From NCBI RefSeq assembly GCF_001431595.1, contig NZ_LDJO01000025.1, positions 1-64,000 on the forward strand: a stretch of DNA of 64,000 bases, in the 5' to 3' direction. The translations under genes and the position numbers were made by a program. Every line of letters begins with the position of its first letter. The first letter of the stretch is position 1. The notes beneath the pieces are model-generated. The model saw only the letters and a program-made list of their open reading frames with translations. It made no database searches and was not told the DNA's origin. The stretch is from Stenotrophomonas acidaminiphila. Its GTDB lineage: Bacteria > Pseudomonadota > Gammaproteobacteria > Xanthomonadales > Xanthomonadaceae. Shown piece by piece: positions 55,612-64,000 of this stretch.

Positions 55612-56691
55612 ATGTGCAGGAAGCAGAAGTTTGGGATGGCGGTGGCGGTGTGGTTGGTGACACTGTGGGCGCTCCCCGCCATGGCCGGCCCGGTACCGTC
55701 TTTGCCTGCCCGGGAGCAGATGCTGGGCCTCCTGGAACGCAAGGCGCTGCACCGCGACCGGGTCGACTGGATGACGTTGCGTCGTGATCTTGCCGCGACG
55801 GGTGATCCCGAACGGCAACGCAGGCTGCTGGCCGAGGCCATCAACCGCGCGACCGCCGGTCATGGCGGGTGGATGTCGGCCGAAGAACTGCGTGACAGGT
55901 CCCGCAGGACTGAGCACACGGCCCCGGTGGTGCCGGCTGCGGGAGCGATCGCGGAGCCGGGGACCGAGCGGATCGACGCGCGGCTTGGTCTGGTCAGCGT
56001 CGGCCCCTATCTGCTCGACCTGGGTCTCCCGCGCGAGTTGCAGCGGGATGCCGAGCGCCGGCATGCGCAGCGTCTGCAGGATGCCCTCTGGCGACAGGAT
56101 GACGGCAGTCGCTGTGGCTGGATCGTGGACCTGGCCGAGAATACCGGCGGCAACATGTGGCCGATGCTGCTTGGCGTGGGGCCGCTGTTGCGCGGGCGGG
56201 TCGATGGGCCGGATGTCGTCGGTTACTTCTTCGACGGTGCCAACCTGCAGTCTTGGCGCTATCGGGAAGGGGCGGTATGGGTGGGCGACGCTTCGCTACT
56301 GGTTCCGGACAATGCGACTCGTCGCCTGCGAAGGCCGGATGCCCCGGTTGCGGTGCTCCATTCCGGGCGTACCGCCAGCTCCGGCGAAGCCATCGTGCTT
56401 GCGCTGCGCGGACGTCCGGCCAGCCGAAGTTTCGGCACGCCGACGATGGGCTATTCCACCGGCAACGTTCCATTGACGCTGGTCGATGGCAGCACGCTGC
56501 TGCTCACCACCACGGTGATGAAGGACCGCAACGGCATTGGCGATGGCAGTCGCATCGTGCCCGATGTTGCTGCGGCGCGACGCGCCGACGCGATGCGATT
56601 GGCGCAGGTATGGTTGCTGTCCCAACCGGCCTGCTCCGGAAAACCTGCGGCAGCGCGCTGGAAAGCCGGGGCCGGGGCCCAGTTCCCTTGA
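55612..56691 (+). CDS. Exported S41-family peptidase (tricorn/IRBP-like core)
   Basis: 359 aa. The signal peptide ends ALPAMAGP. The C-terminal half has the S41 core: WIVDLAENTGGNMWPML, HSGRTASSGEAIVLAL (likely nucleophile Ser) and GTPTMGYSTGN followed by LTLVDGSTLLLTTTVMKDRNG and IVPD. That last region matches the S41B (tricorn-like) pattern, which lacks the FGKGT Lys of Prc-type enzymes. No PDZ domain is seen. In-frame ATG 55585 is an alternative start. Substrate unknown; it follows nagX by 63 bp but a functional link is not evident. Its end is convergent with cca. Confidence 0.75.
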   Translation: MCRKQKFGMAVAVWLVTLWALPAMAGPVPSLPAREQMLGLLERKALHRDRVDWMTLRRDLAATGDPERQRRLLAEAINRATAGHGGWMSAEELRDRSRRTEHTAPVVPAAGAIAEPGTERIDARLGLVSVGPYLLDLGLPRELQRDAERRHAQRLQDALWRQDDGSRCGWIVDLAENTGGNMWPMLLGVGPLLRGRVDGPDVVGYFFDGANLQSWRYREGAVWVGDASLLVPDNATRRLRRPDAPVAVLHSGRTASSGEAIVLALRGRPASRSFGTPTMGYSTGNVPLTLVDGSTLLLTTTVMKDRNGIGDGSRIVPDVAAARRADAMRLAQVWLLSQPACSGKPAAARWKAGAGAQFP

Positions 56692-56729
56692 AGAATGCAC
56701 TCTGACCCCGGCTTTTCTCCTCCATCGCC

Positions 56730-57950
56730 TCAGCGGGCTGCGCCGATGGCGTTGATCCTGGCCCGCTTCAAGGCTTCGCCCACGGCCGGGCCGCTCAGGC
56801 CTTCGGCGGCGAGGTCGCGTGCGTTGATCGCCAGCGCCGCGGCGTGCAGGCGCAGCAGGGTGGCACGCTGGGGATAGTCGCTGTCCTCGAAGCCGAGCCG
56901 GCCGCGCTTGTCGCATTCGCAGGCCAGCGCCATCTGCGCGATGCGTTCCGGGCGCCGGAAGCCGTCGCAGCGCTGGAGCAGTTCCAGCACGGTGGCGTCG
57001 CGCAGCTCGTCGATGCGGTGCACGTTGAGGTGCTCGCGGCACACCGCCGCGGCCAGCTGGCGGTGGTCGGCGGGAATCCGCAGCCGGTCGCACAGCGCCG
57101 CCAGTGGCTTCAGCCCGCGCTGTTCGTGCATGACATGGCGCGGCAGCTGGTCTGCCGGGGTGAGCGCCTTGCCGAGATCGTGGGTGAGCGCGGCGAAGCC
57201 GACCAGGTCGTCGCCCGGCGCCAGCGTTGCGGCCATGTCGCTGACCATTTCCTGGTGCACCCCGGTGTCTACTTCCGGGTGGAACTCGATGCGCTGCGGG
57301 ATGCCGTACAGCGCGGCCACTTCCGGCAGGATCGGTGCCAGCGCGCCGGTATCGTGCAGGGTGCGCAGGAACGCCGAAGGGCGCGCTGCGCGCAGCGCCT
57401 TGCGCAGTTCCTGCCAGATGCGTTCGGGTACCAGCGCGTCCAGTTCGCCGCTGGCGGCGATCTCCCGCATCAGTGCGGCGGTTTCCGGGGCGAGGGTGAA
57501 CCCCAGCGGTGCGAAGCGCGCCATGAACCGTGCCGCGCGCAGTACCCGCAGCGGATCCTCGACGAAGGCCGGGCCGACGTGGCGCAGCACCCGCGCCTGG
57601 ATGTCACGCGCGCCGCCCCAGGGATCGACCAGCGCGCCGCTGTCCTCGTCGCAGGCGATGGCATTGATGGTGAAGTCGCGGCGTTGCAGGTCCTGTTCCA
57701 GCGTCACCGACGGATCGGCGTCGACGACGAAGCCGCGGTAGCCGCGCCCGCTCTTGCGCTCGGTGCGCGCCAGCGCGTGTTCCTCGCCGGTATGCGGGTG
57801 CAGGAACACCGGGAAGTCGCGGCCGACGGCCTTGAAGCCACGTGCCTCCATCTCCTGCTGGGTGGCGCCGACCACCACCCAGTCGCGGTCGCCCGCATCC
57901 AGCCCCAGCAGCCGGTCGCGGACCGCGCCGCCGACCAGGTAGGTCTTCAT
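56730..57950 (-). CDS. cca: tRNA CCA nucleotidyltransferase (multifunctional, with HD domain)
   Basis: 406 aa. It adds or repairs the 3' CCA of tRNA. The class II nucleotidyltransferase head has [10 protein letters not shown] and [11 protein letters not shown] with the metal-binding Asp pair (DRD). [17 protein letters not shown] and the RRD template-type helix follow. A C-terminal HD domain ([11 protein letters not shown]) gives the phosphatase/phosphodiesterase activity known for the E. coli-type enzyme. The start overlaps the slt stop by 4 bp, so it is co-translated with the transglycosylase upstream. Confidence 0.95.
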   Translation of the reverse strand: MKTYLVGGAVRDRLLGLDAGDRDWVVVGATQQEMEARGFKAVGRDFPVFLHPHTGEEHALARTERKSGRGYRGFVVDADPSVTLEQDLQRRDFTINAIACDEDSGALVDPWGGARDIQARVLRHVGPAFVEDPLRVLRAARFMARFAPLGFTLAPETAALMREIAASGELDALVPERIWQELRKALRAARPSAFLRTLHDTGALAPILPEVAALYGIPQRIEFHPEVDTGVHQEMVSDMAATLAPGDDLVGFAALTHDLGKALTPADQLPRHVMHEQRGLKPLAALCDRLRIPADHRQLAAAVCREHLNVHRIDELRDATVLELLQRCDGFRRPERIAQMALACECDKRGRLGFEDSDYPQRATLLRLHAAALAINARDLAAEGLSGPAVGEALKRARINAIGAAR

Positions 57951-59905
57951 GCGCCGTCCTTCACTGCCGGGCAGGCGAAACCGCGCGAGGCCGGGACGTT
58001 GCGGCCGGCGATGCGGTCGCCCAGCGGCACCGCCTTGCCGTTGAGGCGCCAGTCGTAGATCACGCTGAACGCAAGCACGCGCGCGACGTACTCGCGCGTC
58101 TCCTTGTAGCTGATGGTCTCGATCCAGAAGTCCGGGTCGAAACCGGGCCGCTGCGACTGCCAGCGCGCCGTCGGCGTGGGCCCGGCGTTGTAGGCGGCGA
58201 TGGTGACGTAGGGCAGGCCGCCGTAGGTGTCCAGCAGCTGCCGCAGGTAGGCGGTGCCGATGGCGATGTTGGTGTCCGGATCATAGAGGCTGGCCGCGCC
58301 GCCGTAGCCGCTCAGTCCGATCCGCCTGGCGACGCTGGCGCCGGTGGCGGGCAGCACCTGCATCAACCCGAGGGCGTTGGCCGGCGAGCGCGCGTTGGGG
58401 TTGAAGGTGCTCTCGGCGCGGATCTCGGCGGCGACCCACGCCGGGTCCAGCGCGTTGCGCGCCGCTTCGCGGCGGATGGTGTCGTCGTGGTACAGCGGGA
58501 ACCGCAGCGCGTACAGGCGCATCTCCTGCGGCCCCTTGAGGGCGAACACGGCGCGGTCGAACCAGCCCGCTTCACCCGCCACTTCGACGGCGAGCCAGCG
58601 CCGGGTATCGTCGAACCGCGACAGCGCGTCGGCCCATTCGCGCGCGGCCCAGGTGGCGCGGTCGATGCGGAACAGCTCCAGCGCCCGCACCAGTGCCGGG
58701 TCGCGGGCCACCGCCGCACGCGTCTGCGGGTCGCTGCCGGGGTTCCACGGGCACAGCGCATAGGGCTGGCGCAGCTTGTCCGCGGCGAGGAAGCCGTGGA
58801 AGGTCGGTTCGGTGGCGACGGCGCGGTACAGCGGCGCCGCCTCGGCGGCCCTGCCGGTCTTTTCCAGCAGCCGCGCCTCGAACCAGCGCCAGCGCGAGTC
58901 GCCACGCTGGCCCGCGGGCATCGCGCGGATCGCGGCCAGCGCCGAGGGCCAGTCGCCGCGCGCCATCGCTTCGCGCGCGCGCCATTCGTGCAGGCGTTCG
59001 TCGTACGCCGATTCCGGTACCGCGGCCAATCGCCGCGCCGAGTCCGGCAGGTACGAGGCCACCGTCCACAGCGCGATCTGGTAGCGCACCTGCGCCTGTT
59101 GCCCGGCATCCAGCGCCAGTGCCTGCGCGTACTGCGGCAGCTGCCGCTCGGCGGCATCGGGGTCGGTCCGCGCCAGCCTGGCCAGGCCATCGGTGGCGAT
59201 GCGGCGGCTGCGCTCGGTCCTGGGCCAGTTCAGGGCGCGTGCGTCGGGCTTGTCGACGAAGGTGGCGTAGTCGTTGGCCTGTGCCAGCTCGGCGGCGGGC
59301 AGGCCGCGTGCGGCAGCGCGCATCACCCCGGGCTGCTGTGCGTCGGCGGCCGCATCGATGCGTTCCCAGCGCAGCGCCGGTGTCAGCCCGCCGCGCTCGG
59401 CGAGGCCGGCGAACACCGGGTCGCACGCATCGGGCAGGGACTTGCCGCTGCTGCGCCACAGCGCCTGCGCATCGCGGATCCAGCCGGCATCGGCCTTGCC
59501 GGTGGCCAGGCGTGCGTTGAGCTCGGCGCACTGCAGGCCGGGGTCGTTGCTGGGCCGCCAGTTGGCGAGCAGGGTGGGCCAGTCCTGGCGCCGCGCCAGC
59601 GCCGGCAGCCACGCGGCGCGGAACGCATCGGCCACGGCCTGGCCCTGGTAGCGCTTGAGGAAGTCCAGCGCCTGCGGCGTGTCCACGGTGTCGATGCCAC
59701 GACGCAGCGCGCTGTACTCGAGCCAGCCGTACAGCGGGTGGTTGCGCAGGCCCGCGGTCGCGGCGGCATCGAACTGGCCGCGTTCGGCGTTGTCGATGGC
59801 CACGCGCATGGCGGCGCGCTGGGCGTCGAGGGTCTGTGCGCCGGTGCCGGTACAGGCCAGCAGCAGGGACGCGGCGAAAGGCAGCAGGCAGATATTCCGT
59901 TTCAT
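57947..59905 (-). CDS. slt: Soluble-type lytic murein transglycosylase Slt (with lipobox)
   Basis: 652 aa, close to Slt70. A long alpha-superhelical U/L domain precedes the C-terminal GH23 lysozyme-like domain with [11 protein letters not shown] (catalytic Glu498), [10 protein letters not shown] and [12 protein letters not shown]. It cleaves glycan strands to 1,6-anhydro muropeptides. The N-terminus [18 protein letters not shown] ends in a canonical LLAC lipobox, so unlike E. coli Slt70 this one is predicted to be lipid-anchored. A TTG two codons upstream is an alternative start. Transcribed ahead of cca, divergent from exbD. Confidence 0.93.
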   Translation of the reverse strand: MKRNICLLPFAASLLLACTGTGAQTLDAQRAAMRVAIDNAERGQFDAAATAGLRNHPLYGWLEYSALRRGIDTVDTPQALDFLKRYQGQAVADAFRAAWLPALARRQDWPTLLANWRPSNDPGLQCAELNARLATGKADAGWIRDAQALWRSSGKSLPDACDPVFAGLAERGGLTPALRWERIDAAADAQQPGVMRAAARGLPAAELAQANDYATFVDKPDARALNWPRTERSRRIATDGLARLARTDPDAAERQLPQYAQALALDAGQQAQVRYQIALWTVASYLPDSARRLAAVPESAYDERLHEWRAREAMARGDWPSALAAIRAMPAGQRGDSRWRWFEARLLEKTGRAAEAAPLYRAVATEPTFHGFLAADKLRQPYALCPWNPGSDPQTRAAVARDPALVRALELFRIDRATWAAREWADALSRFDDTRRWLAVEVAGEAGWFDRAVFALKGPQEMRLYALRFPLYHDDTIRREAARNALDPAWVAAEIRAESTFNPNARSPANALGLMQVLPATGASVARRIGLSGYGGAASLYDPDTNIAIGTAYLRQLLDTYGGLPYVTIAAYNAGPTPTARWQSQRPGFDPDFWIETISYKETREYVARVLAFSVIYDWRLNGKAVPLGDRIAGRNVPASRGFACPAVKDGA

Positions 59906-60092
59906 TGGCAAAGCATAGCCGGGCGCTCGTCAACAGCGCCGCGGCGATCCCGGCTCGTGCATGAACGTGGCCCGCGGCCAGCCCGTGAGCCGCAACGGTG
60001 GCTGAACGCCGGTCTCCAGCAGTCTGCTGCCCGCGGGTGCGGGCGGCGTAGTGTCGATTGCGAGGCGTGCCGCCTCGCCGAAGGAGCGGAGC

Positions 60093-60500
60093 ATGGCATT
60101 CAGTGCAGCTGGAAGTTCCGGGCCGATCGCCGATATCAACGTCACGCCGCTGGTGGACGTGATGCTGGTGCTGCTGATCATCTTCATCGTCACCGCGCCG
60201 CTGGTGTCCTGGCCGATTCCGGTGGACCTGCCGCAGCCCACTACCCCCCAGGTGCCGCGCGTGGATCCGCCACCGCCGATCGAGTTGCGGGTGGATGCGG
60301 CCAACCAGCTCACCTGGAATGGCCAGGCGCTGCCGATCGCCGCGCTGCAGTCGCGGCTGCAGGAGCAGGCGCGACTGCATGCCGGCAACCTGCCGGAACT
60401 GCGCATCGATGCCAGCCCCGATGCCGAGTACGACACGATGGCCAAGGTGCTGGCGGCGGCCGACAACGCACGGATGGAACGCATCGCCTTCCTGCGATGA
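60093..60500 (+). CDS. exbD: ExbD/TolR-family proton-channel subunit (orphan)
   Basis: 135 aa. The N-terminal [21 protein letters not shown] contains the conserved Asp (LVDVMLV) of the ExbD/TolR transmembrane helix. A Pro-rich linker ([16 protein letters not shown]) and the periplasmic alpha/beta domain follow. It energises TonB- or Tol-type complexes together with ExbB/TolQ, but no exbB or tonB is adjacent. The ribosome site AAGGAGCGG precedes ATG 60093. Confidence 0.92.
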   Translation: MAFSAAGSSGPIADINVTPLVDVMLVLLIIFIVTAPLVSWPIPVDLPQPTTPQVPRVDPPPPIELRVDAANQLTWNGQALPIAALQSRLQEQARLHAGNLPELRIDASPDAEYDTMAKVLAAADNARMERIAFLR

Positions 60501-60510
60501 GGGGTTTGCC

Positions 60511-60536
60511 GGGCCGCCCGTGGTGATGGGCGGCCC
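60511..60536 (+). terminator. Terminator-like hairpin after exbD
   Basis: A perfect 9-bp GC stem (60511-60519 with 60528-60536) with an 8-nt loop lies 10 bp past the stop; there is no T run. Confidence 0.4.
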
Positions 60537-60578
60537 GCGGCGCGGCGCCGCCGGGCGCAGGCGCACTACACTACGCCC

Positions 60579-61457
60579 ATGCAGACTTCCCGATTCGCGC
60601 CACTGTTGCCGGCGCTGGCGGTGCTCGGCTCGGTGACTTCGCTGGCCATCGGCACGTCCTATGCCAAACACCTGTTCCCGCTGATCGGCGCCCAGGGCAC
60701 CAGCGCGCTGCGCGTGGGCTTCTCGGCGCTGTTCCTGCTGCTGTTGTGGCGGCCCTGGCGCTGGCATACCAGCCGCGTCGACGGCGTCGCGATCCTGCGC
60801 TACGGGCTGGCGCTGGGGGTGATGAACCTGCTGTTCTACATGGCGCTGCGCACGATTCCGTTCGGCATCGCGGTGGCCATCGAGTTCATCGGACCGCTGG
60901 CGGTGGCGATGTTCTCCTCGCGGCGACCGATCGATTTCCTGTGGGTCGGCTGCGCGCTGGCCGGGCTGTTGTTGTTGCTGCCGTTGAGCGGCGGGCCGGC
61001 GCTGGACGTGGCCGGCGTGCTGTATGCGCTGGGTACCGCGGCCTGCTGGGCGCTGTACATCGTGTTCGGCAAGCGTGCCGGGCACCTGCATGCCGGGCAC
61101 TCGGTATCGCTGGGCGTGGCGGTCGCGGCGCTGGTGGTGGTGCCGGTAGGCGTGGCCCATGCCGGCACGGCACTGCTGCAGCCGTCGATCCTGCTGGCCG
61201 GGCTGCTGGTGGCGGTGGTGTCCAGCGCGATCCCCATGTCGCTGGAGATGATGGCGCTCAAGCGCCTGCCGAAGGAGACCTTCGGCATCCTGATCAGCAT
61301 GGAGCCTGCGGTGGCCGCGCTGTGGGCCCTGCTGCTGCTGCACGAACAGCTGTCCGGCCTGCAGTGGCTGGCGATCGGCTGCACGGTGCTGGCTTCGGTG
61401 GGCAGCGCGGCGACCGCGCGGCGCCGGCCGCCGCCCGCGGCAGCCGTGGTGACGTGA
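60579..61457 (+). CDS. EamA/RhtA-like drug/metabolite exporter
   Basis: 292 aa with ten predicted membrane helices in two EamA repeats. The first repeat has IGTSYAKHLFPLIGAQGTSALRVGFSAL and NLLFYMALRTIPFGIAVAIEFIGPL, a close match to RhtA-type inner-membrane transporters (threonine/homoserine efflux). The second repeat ends in KETFGILISMEPAVAALWALLLLHE. Export of an amino acid is inferred from that similarity. Monocistronic, between exbD and a convergent gene. Confidence 0.88.
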   Translation: MQTSRFAPLLPALAVLGSVTSLAIGTSYAKHLFPLIGAQGTSALRVGFSALFLLLLWRPWRWHTSRVDGVAILRYGLALGVMNLLFYMALRTIPFGIAVAIEFIGPLAVAMFSSRRPIDFLWVGCALAGLLLLLPLSGGPALDVAGVLYALGTAACWALYIVFGKRAGHLHAGHSVSLGVAVAALVVVPVGVAHAGTALLQPSILLAGLLVAVVSSAIPMSLEMMALKRLPKETFGILISMEPAVAALWALLLLHEQLSGLQWLAIGCTVLASVGSAATARRRPPPAAAVVT

Positions 61458-61469
61458 GACCAACGGTAC

Positions 61470-61487
61470 GGCCCGGCGTGCCGGGCC
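61470..61487. terminator. Short GC hairpin between convergent genes
   Basis: GGCCCGG/CCGGGCC stem between the exporter and the endonuclease-family gene; no clear T tract on either strand. Confidence 0.35.
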
Positions 61488-61522
61488 AGGCCGCGCCGGA
61501 GGCATGGCCGGGTGCGGCCGGA

Positions 61523-62287
61523 TCAGCGCAGGCTGTTGCCCGGTACCTCGACCTGCATCTCCACCGCCAGATGGTCCGAATGGGCCGCGGCGACGGCGCC
61601 GGTCTCGAGCGTGCGCAGGCTGTCGCTGACCAGGATGTGGTCGATGGCCCGGTCCGGGCGCCAGCTGGGGAAGGTGGGCACCAGGCAGCCGGGCGGTTGC
61701 AACCGCGTCTTGCGGTACAGCACCTGCATTTCCGGGCGCTCGGCCTTGCAGTTGAAATCGCCCATCAGCACCGCGTTGGGGTAGTCGGACATCAGGTCGG
61801 CGATGAAATCCAGCTGCGACAGGCGCGAGCCCACCCCCAGCGACAGGTGCGCGACGGCGACCGCCAGCCCCTCGCGGCCATCGCCGAAGCGGGCCAGCAG
61901 CACGCCGCGGCCACCGATGCGGCCGGGCAGGGCGTGATCCTGCACTTCCACCGGCTCCAGCCGGCTGAGCAGGCCATTGGCGCTGGAGGCGACGCCGCCC
62001 ATGCGCCGGTTGGGCTGGTGGCTCCAGTAGTTGAAGCCGGCGCGCTGCGCCAGGTAGTGGGTCTGGTTGGTGAAGCCCGAGCGCAGGCTGCCGGGATCGG
62101 CCTCCTGCAGGCCGACGATGTCGCGGCCACTGGCGAGCTTGGCGATCGCGTCCAGGCTGGAGCGCTTGCTGCCCGACGGCAGCGCGTGCGACCAGCTGCG
62201 GGTCACGTAGTCGCTGTAGCGGCGCGTGCTGGAGCCGGCCTGGATGTTGGCCGTGAGCAGGCGCAGGGTGTGGGTGGGGGATTTCAC
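61523..62287 (-). CDS. Endonuclease/exonuclease/phosphatase-family protein
   Basis: 254 aa, cytosolic (no signal peptide). The EEP fold motifs are LLTANIQAG (Asn), DIVGLQEADPG (metal-binding Glu), VLMGDFNCKAE (Asp and Asn), RAIDHILVS (Asp-His) and the final SDHLAVEMQV (Asp-His). All catalytic residues are present. Members of this family cleave nucleic acid, phosphoinositides or sphingomyelin, and the substrate is not decidable here. It lies 43 bp downstream of dsbA, beyond the hairpin. Confidence 0.85.
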   Translation of the reverse strand: MKSPTHTLRLLTANIQAGSSTRRYSDYVTRSWSHALPSGSKRSSLDAIAKLASGRDIVGLQEADPGSLRSGFTNQTHYLAQRAGFNYWSHQPNRRMGGVASSANGLLSRLEPVEVQDHALPGRIGGRGVLLARFGDGREGLAVAVAHLSLGVGSRLSQLDFIADLMSDYPNAVLMGDFNCKAERPEMQVLYRKTRLQPPGCLVPTFPSWRPDRAIDHILVSDSLRTLETGAVAAAHSDHLAVEMQVEVPGNSLR

Positions 62288-62297
62288 GGCGGTGGAA

Positions 62298-62325
62298 CAA
62301 GGGCCTCGTGTCGACGAGGCCCTTG
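62298..62325 (-). terminator. Terminator after dsbA
   Basis: An 11-bp perfect stem (62298-62308 with 62315-62325) and 6-nt loop, 6 bp after the dsbA stop; minus-strand tail TTCC is weak. Confidence 0.6.
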
Positions 62326-62330
62326 ATACA

Positions 62331-63149
62331 TTACTTGGCGTTGGCGGCGCGTTCGCGTGCGATCAGGTGGTCGGCGATGCGCAGCATGTCCTCGTAGCTC
62401 TTGCCCTTGACCAGGTACTTGCCGTTGACGATCAGCGACGGCGTGCCGGTGATCTTGCTGCGCTGGGCGAACTGCTTGGCGCGATTGGTCTTGGCCACCA
62501 CCGAGAAGCTGCCCATGGTGTCGGCGAAGGTCTTCGGGTTGACGCCGAACTTGGCGTAGAAGTTGGCGATGTCCTCGACCGAATCGCGGCCCAGCTCGCC
62601 CTTGAGCGACTGCTCGACGTGGATGGCCGAGTACAGCGCGTCGTGGGTCTTCTCCTGCACGCCCAGCGCCTCTGCGGCATAGAAGGCGCGGCCGTAGTCA
62701 TCCCACATGCTGCCGAACATGGCAGGCACGTAGACGAAGTTGACGTCCGACGGCAGGCCCGCCTTCCACGGCCCGATCAGCGGCTGGAAGCGCGCGCAGG
62801 CCGGGCAGACGTAGCCGAAGACCTCGGCCACTTCGATCTTGCCGGTTGCCGGCTGGATCGGCTGGCCGCCGTCGATCACCAGGTAATCGGTGCCGGCCAC
62901 CGGCTCGGGGCCGACCAGGCGCGCCTGCGCCGGTACCGGGGTGTTCTCCGCGTTCTGCGCGGCGGCGGCCTGCTCGCCGGATGCTGCCGGCGTGGCGGTG
63001 CCTTCGGCTGCAGCTTCGGCGGCCGGGGCGGGGGCGGCAGCCGGCTGCTCGGCGGCCGGCGCGACGGCGTCGGCGGAGCCGTCCTGGGCCTTGCAGGCCA
63101 CCATCAACGGGAGCAGGGCCGCCAGGGCCAGTACGAAACGGATCTTCAT
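62331..63149 (-). CDS. dsbA: DsbA-family thiol:disulfide oxidoreductase, predicted lipoprotein
   Basis: 272 aa. N-terminus MKIRFVLALAALLPLMVAC suggests lipid attachment at Cys19. An Ala/Pro/Glu-rich linker (about 20-75) is followed by the DsbA thioredoxin fold. The active site is CPAC (Cys115, Cys118) in FGYVCPACARF, and the cis-Pro loop is TGTPSLIVNGKYLV. It introduces disulfides into exported proteins. A longer linker than E. coli DsbA fits reach from a membrane anchor. The second copy lies 119 bp upstream on the same strand. Confidence 0.92.
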   Translation of the reverse strand: MKIRFVLALAALLPLMVACKAQDGSADAVAPAAEQPAAAPAPAAEAAAEGTATPAASGEQAAAAQNAENTPVPAQARLVGPEPVAGTDYLVIDGGQPIQPATGKIEVAEVFGYVCPACARFQPLIGPWKAGLPSDVNFVYVPAMFGSMWDDYGRAFYAAEALGVQEKTHDALYSAIHVEQSLKGELGRDSVEDIANFYAKFGVNPKTFADTMGSFSVVAKTNRAKQFAQRSKITGTPSLIVNGKYLVKGKSYEDMLRIADHLIARERAANAK

Positions 63150-63268
63150 GGGTGGATCTCCAGCAGGGATTCGTCGGGTCGTCAGGCCGCCAGCGGCGAC
63201 CGCGGGGCGCATGATGACATTATCCGCGGCAGCGGCTGAACCGGTTCGCGGAAGGTTCCGTCGCGGGC

Positions 63269-63919
63269 TCAGCGGCGCCGGGCGGCCGCGCGCTCGCGCT
63301 CCACCAGGGCGCCGGCGATGCGCAGCTGGTCCTCGAAGCTGCGGCCCTTGACCAGATACTTGCCGTTGACGACCAGCGCCGGCGTACCGGGCACCCGTAC
63401 GCGCATGGCAAAGGCGCGCGCGGCCTTCACCCTGGCATCGGTCTGCTCGCTGCGCAGCGCATCGGTGTAGCGCTGCGGCTGTACCCCGTAGGCGGCATAG
63501 AAGGTCGCCAGTTCATCCGGCGACACGTTCTGCATCGGCAGGCTGCCCCGCTCGTGCAGGGCCTTGAACACATCGGCGTGGCTGCGCTTGAGCACACCGG
63601 TCTGCTCGGCGGCGTAGAAGGCGCGTGCATAGGCGTCCCAATGGCCGCCGAAGGCAGCGGGCACCGCGGTGAAGCGGACGTCGGCCGGCAGCCTGGCGAC
63701 CCAGGCTTCAAGCAGGGGCTCGAAGTGGGCGCAGTGGATGCAGGGGTAGCCGAACACCTCGACCACCTCGATCTTGCCGGCCAGCGGCGCGAACGGGCCG
63801 GGCTCGGCGATCAGCTCATAGTCCCGGCCTTCCACCGGCGCGGTGCCGTCGGCGGCACAGGCGGTCAGCGGCAGCAGCAGGGCCAGCAGCAGAGGGAACA
63901 GGCGAAGGAAGTACGTCAT
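63269..63919 (-). CDS. DsbA-family thiol:disulfide oxidoreductase, second copy
   Basis: 216 aa. The signal MTYFLRLFPLLLALLLPLTAC has a canonical LTAC lipobox (Cys21) and almost no linker. The active site is CIHC (Cys60, Cys63) in FGYPCIHCAHF, with cis-Pro loop PGTPALVVNGKYLV. The dipeptide Ile-His differs from the Pro-Ala of the neighbour and predicts a different redox potential; Pro-His is the E. coli form. Same strand as and upstream of the first copy, so possibly co-transcribed. Confidence 0.92.
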   Translation of the reverse strand: MTYFLRLFPLLLALLLPLTACAADGTAPVEGRDYELIAEPGPFAPLAGKIEVVEVFGYPCIHCAHFEPLLEAWVARLPADVRFTAVPAAFGGHWDAYARAFYAAEQTGVLKRSHADVFKALHERGSLPMQNVSPDELATFYAAYGVQPQRYTDALRSEQTDARVKAARAFAMRVRVPGTPALVVNGKYLVKGRSFEDQLRIAGALVERERAAARRR

Positions 63920-63936
63920 CGAGAGTCTCCAGCTGG

Positions 63937-63967
63937 AAAAAGAGACGCCGACCGCAGGGGTCGGCGT
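63937..63967 (-). terminator. Terminator of a minus-strand gene beyond the right edge
   Basis: A 9-bp perfect stem (63945-63953 with 63959-63967), 5-nt loop and minus-strand tail CTCTTTTT. It lies upstream of the second dsbA copy, so it must end a transcript entering from outside the window. Confidence 0.75.
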
Positions 63968-64000
63968 ATCCGGGAACAAGGCGGCCCGTCGCCGTGGCGA

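Noticed and set aside
55612..56691. Assignment of the S41-like gene as a Prc/CtpA-type protease
   Set aside because: The FGKGT Lys motif and PDZ domain are absent; the PTMGYSTGN...LTTTV pattern fits the tricorn-like branch instead.
56664..56713. Terminator with stem AGCCGGGG/CCCCGGCT after the S41-like gene
   Set aside because: A 34-nt loop and overlap with the end of the coding region make it unconvincing.
58572..62300. A 1242-codon minus-strand frame across slt, exbD and the exporter
   Set aside because: It overlaps four well-supported genes in other frames and shows no domain; an artefact of base composition.

Overview
The window is about 64 kb of a GC-rich chromosome. Gene content and order point to the Xanthomonadaceae (Xanthomonas / Stenotrophomonas / Pseudoxanthomonas group). 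The evidence is the mreBCD-mrdA-rodA-mltB-rlpA-dacC block, DUF493-lipB-lipA, the N-acetylglucosamine (GlcNAc) regulon with TonB-dependent receptors and a LacI-type NagR, paired DsbA lipoproteins, and a hairpin-rich intergenic repeat that I recall as characteristic of this lineage. The genus assignment is inference. I see no rRNA, tRNA, CRISPR array, prophage or transposase.

Layout. Positions 1-2.9 kb hold the end of an M1 aminopeptidase and three small envelope proteins of unknown role. A PfkB-family kinase (minus strand) stands divergent to the rod-shape/elongasome cluster mreB, mreC, mreD, mrdA, rodA, which continues into mltB, rlpA and a D-Ala-D-Ala carboxypeptidase (4.2-14.1 kb). From 14 to 24.4 kb lie an LpxR-type lipid A deacylase, a CsgG-like protein, DUF493-lipB-lipA, a Prc-type protease, a DUF2242 lipoprotein coupled to an unrecognised exported protein, a short 6-phosphogluconate dehydrogenase and a BON-domain protein. 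From 24.5 to 28.4 kb is a three-gene two-component system, followed by folK and a pteridine reductase, a MidA-like methyltransferase, a VanZ-like protein and a cupin.

The accessory core is 32-56.7 kb, an amino-sugar scavenging island. It carries three GH20 beta-N-acetylhexosaminidases, a NamZ-like exo-beta-N-acetylmuramidase, two TonB-dependent receptors, two Glk/NagK-II-type sugar kinases, and a divergent set nagP (inner-membrane transporter), nagR (repressor), nagB-II (deaminase), nagA (deacetylase) and nagX (acyltransferase-like membrane protein). The minus-strand part is built from two parallel cassettes, kinase-receptor-GH20. Each kinase is preceded by the same 16-nt near-palindromic operator, and a related site lies in front of nagP. 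The proposed flow is: outer-membrane uptake of amino-sugar oligomers through the receptors, trimming by exported GH20 and NamZ, inner-membrane import by NagP, phosphorylation by the kinases, then deacetylation and deamination to fructose-6-phosphate by NagA and NagB-II.

The most striking sequence observation is that the two kinase genes share a gap-free 774-bp tract with only 10 mismatches, all synonymous. Their first 90-100 codons are clearly diverged, which is the pattern expected of recent gene conversion between old paralogs. A second notable element is a roughly 0.4-kb non-coding repeat with four strong hairpins between nagA and nagX.

The right end (56.7-64 kb) carries cca and slt (minus strand, overlapping), an orphan exbD, an EamA-type exporter, an endonuclease/exonuclease/phosphatase-family protein and two DsbA-like thiol oxidoreductases.
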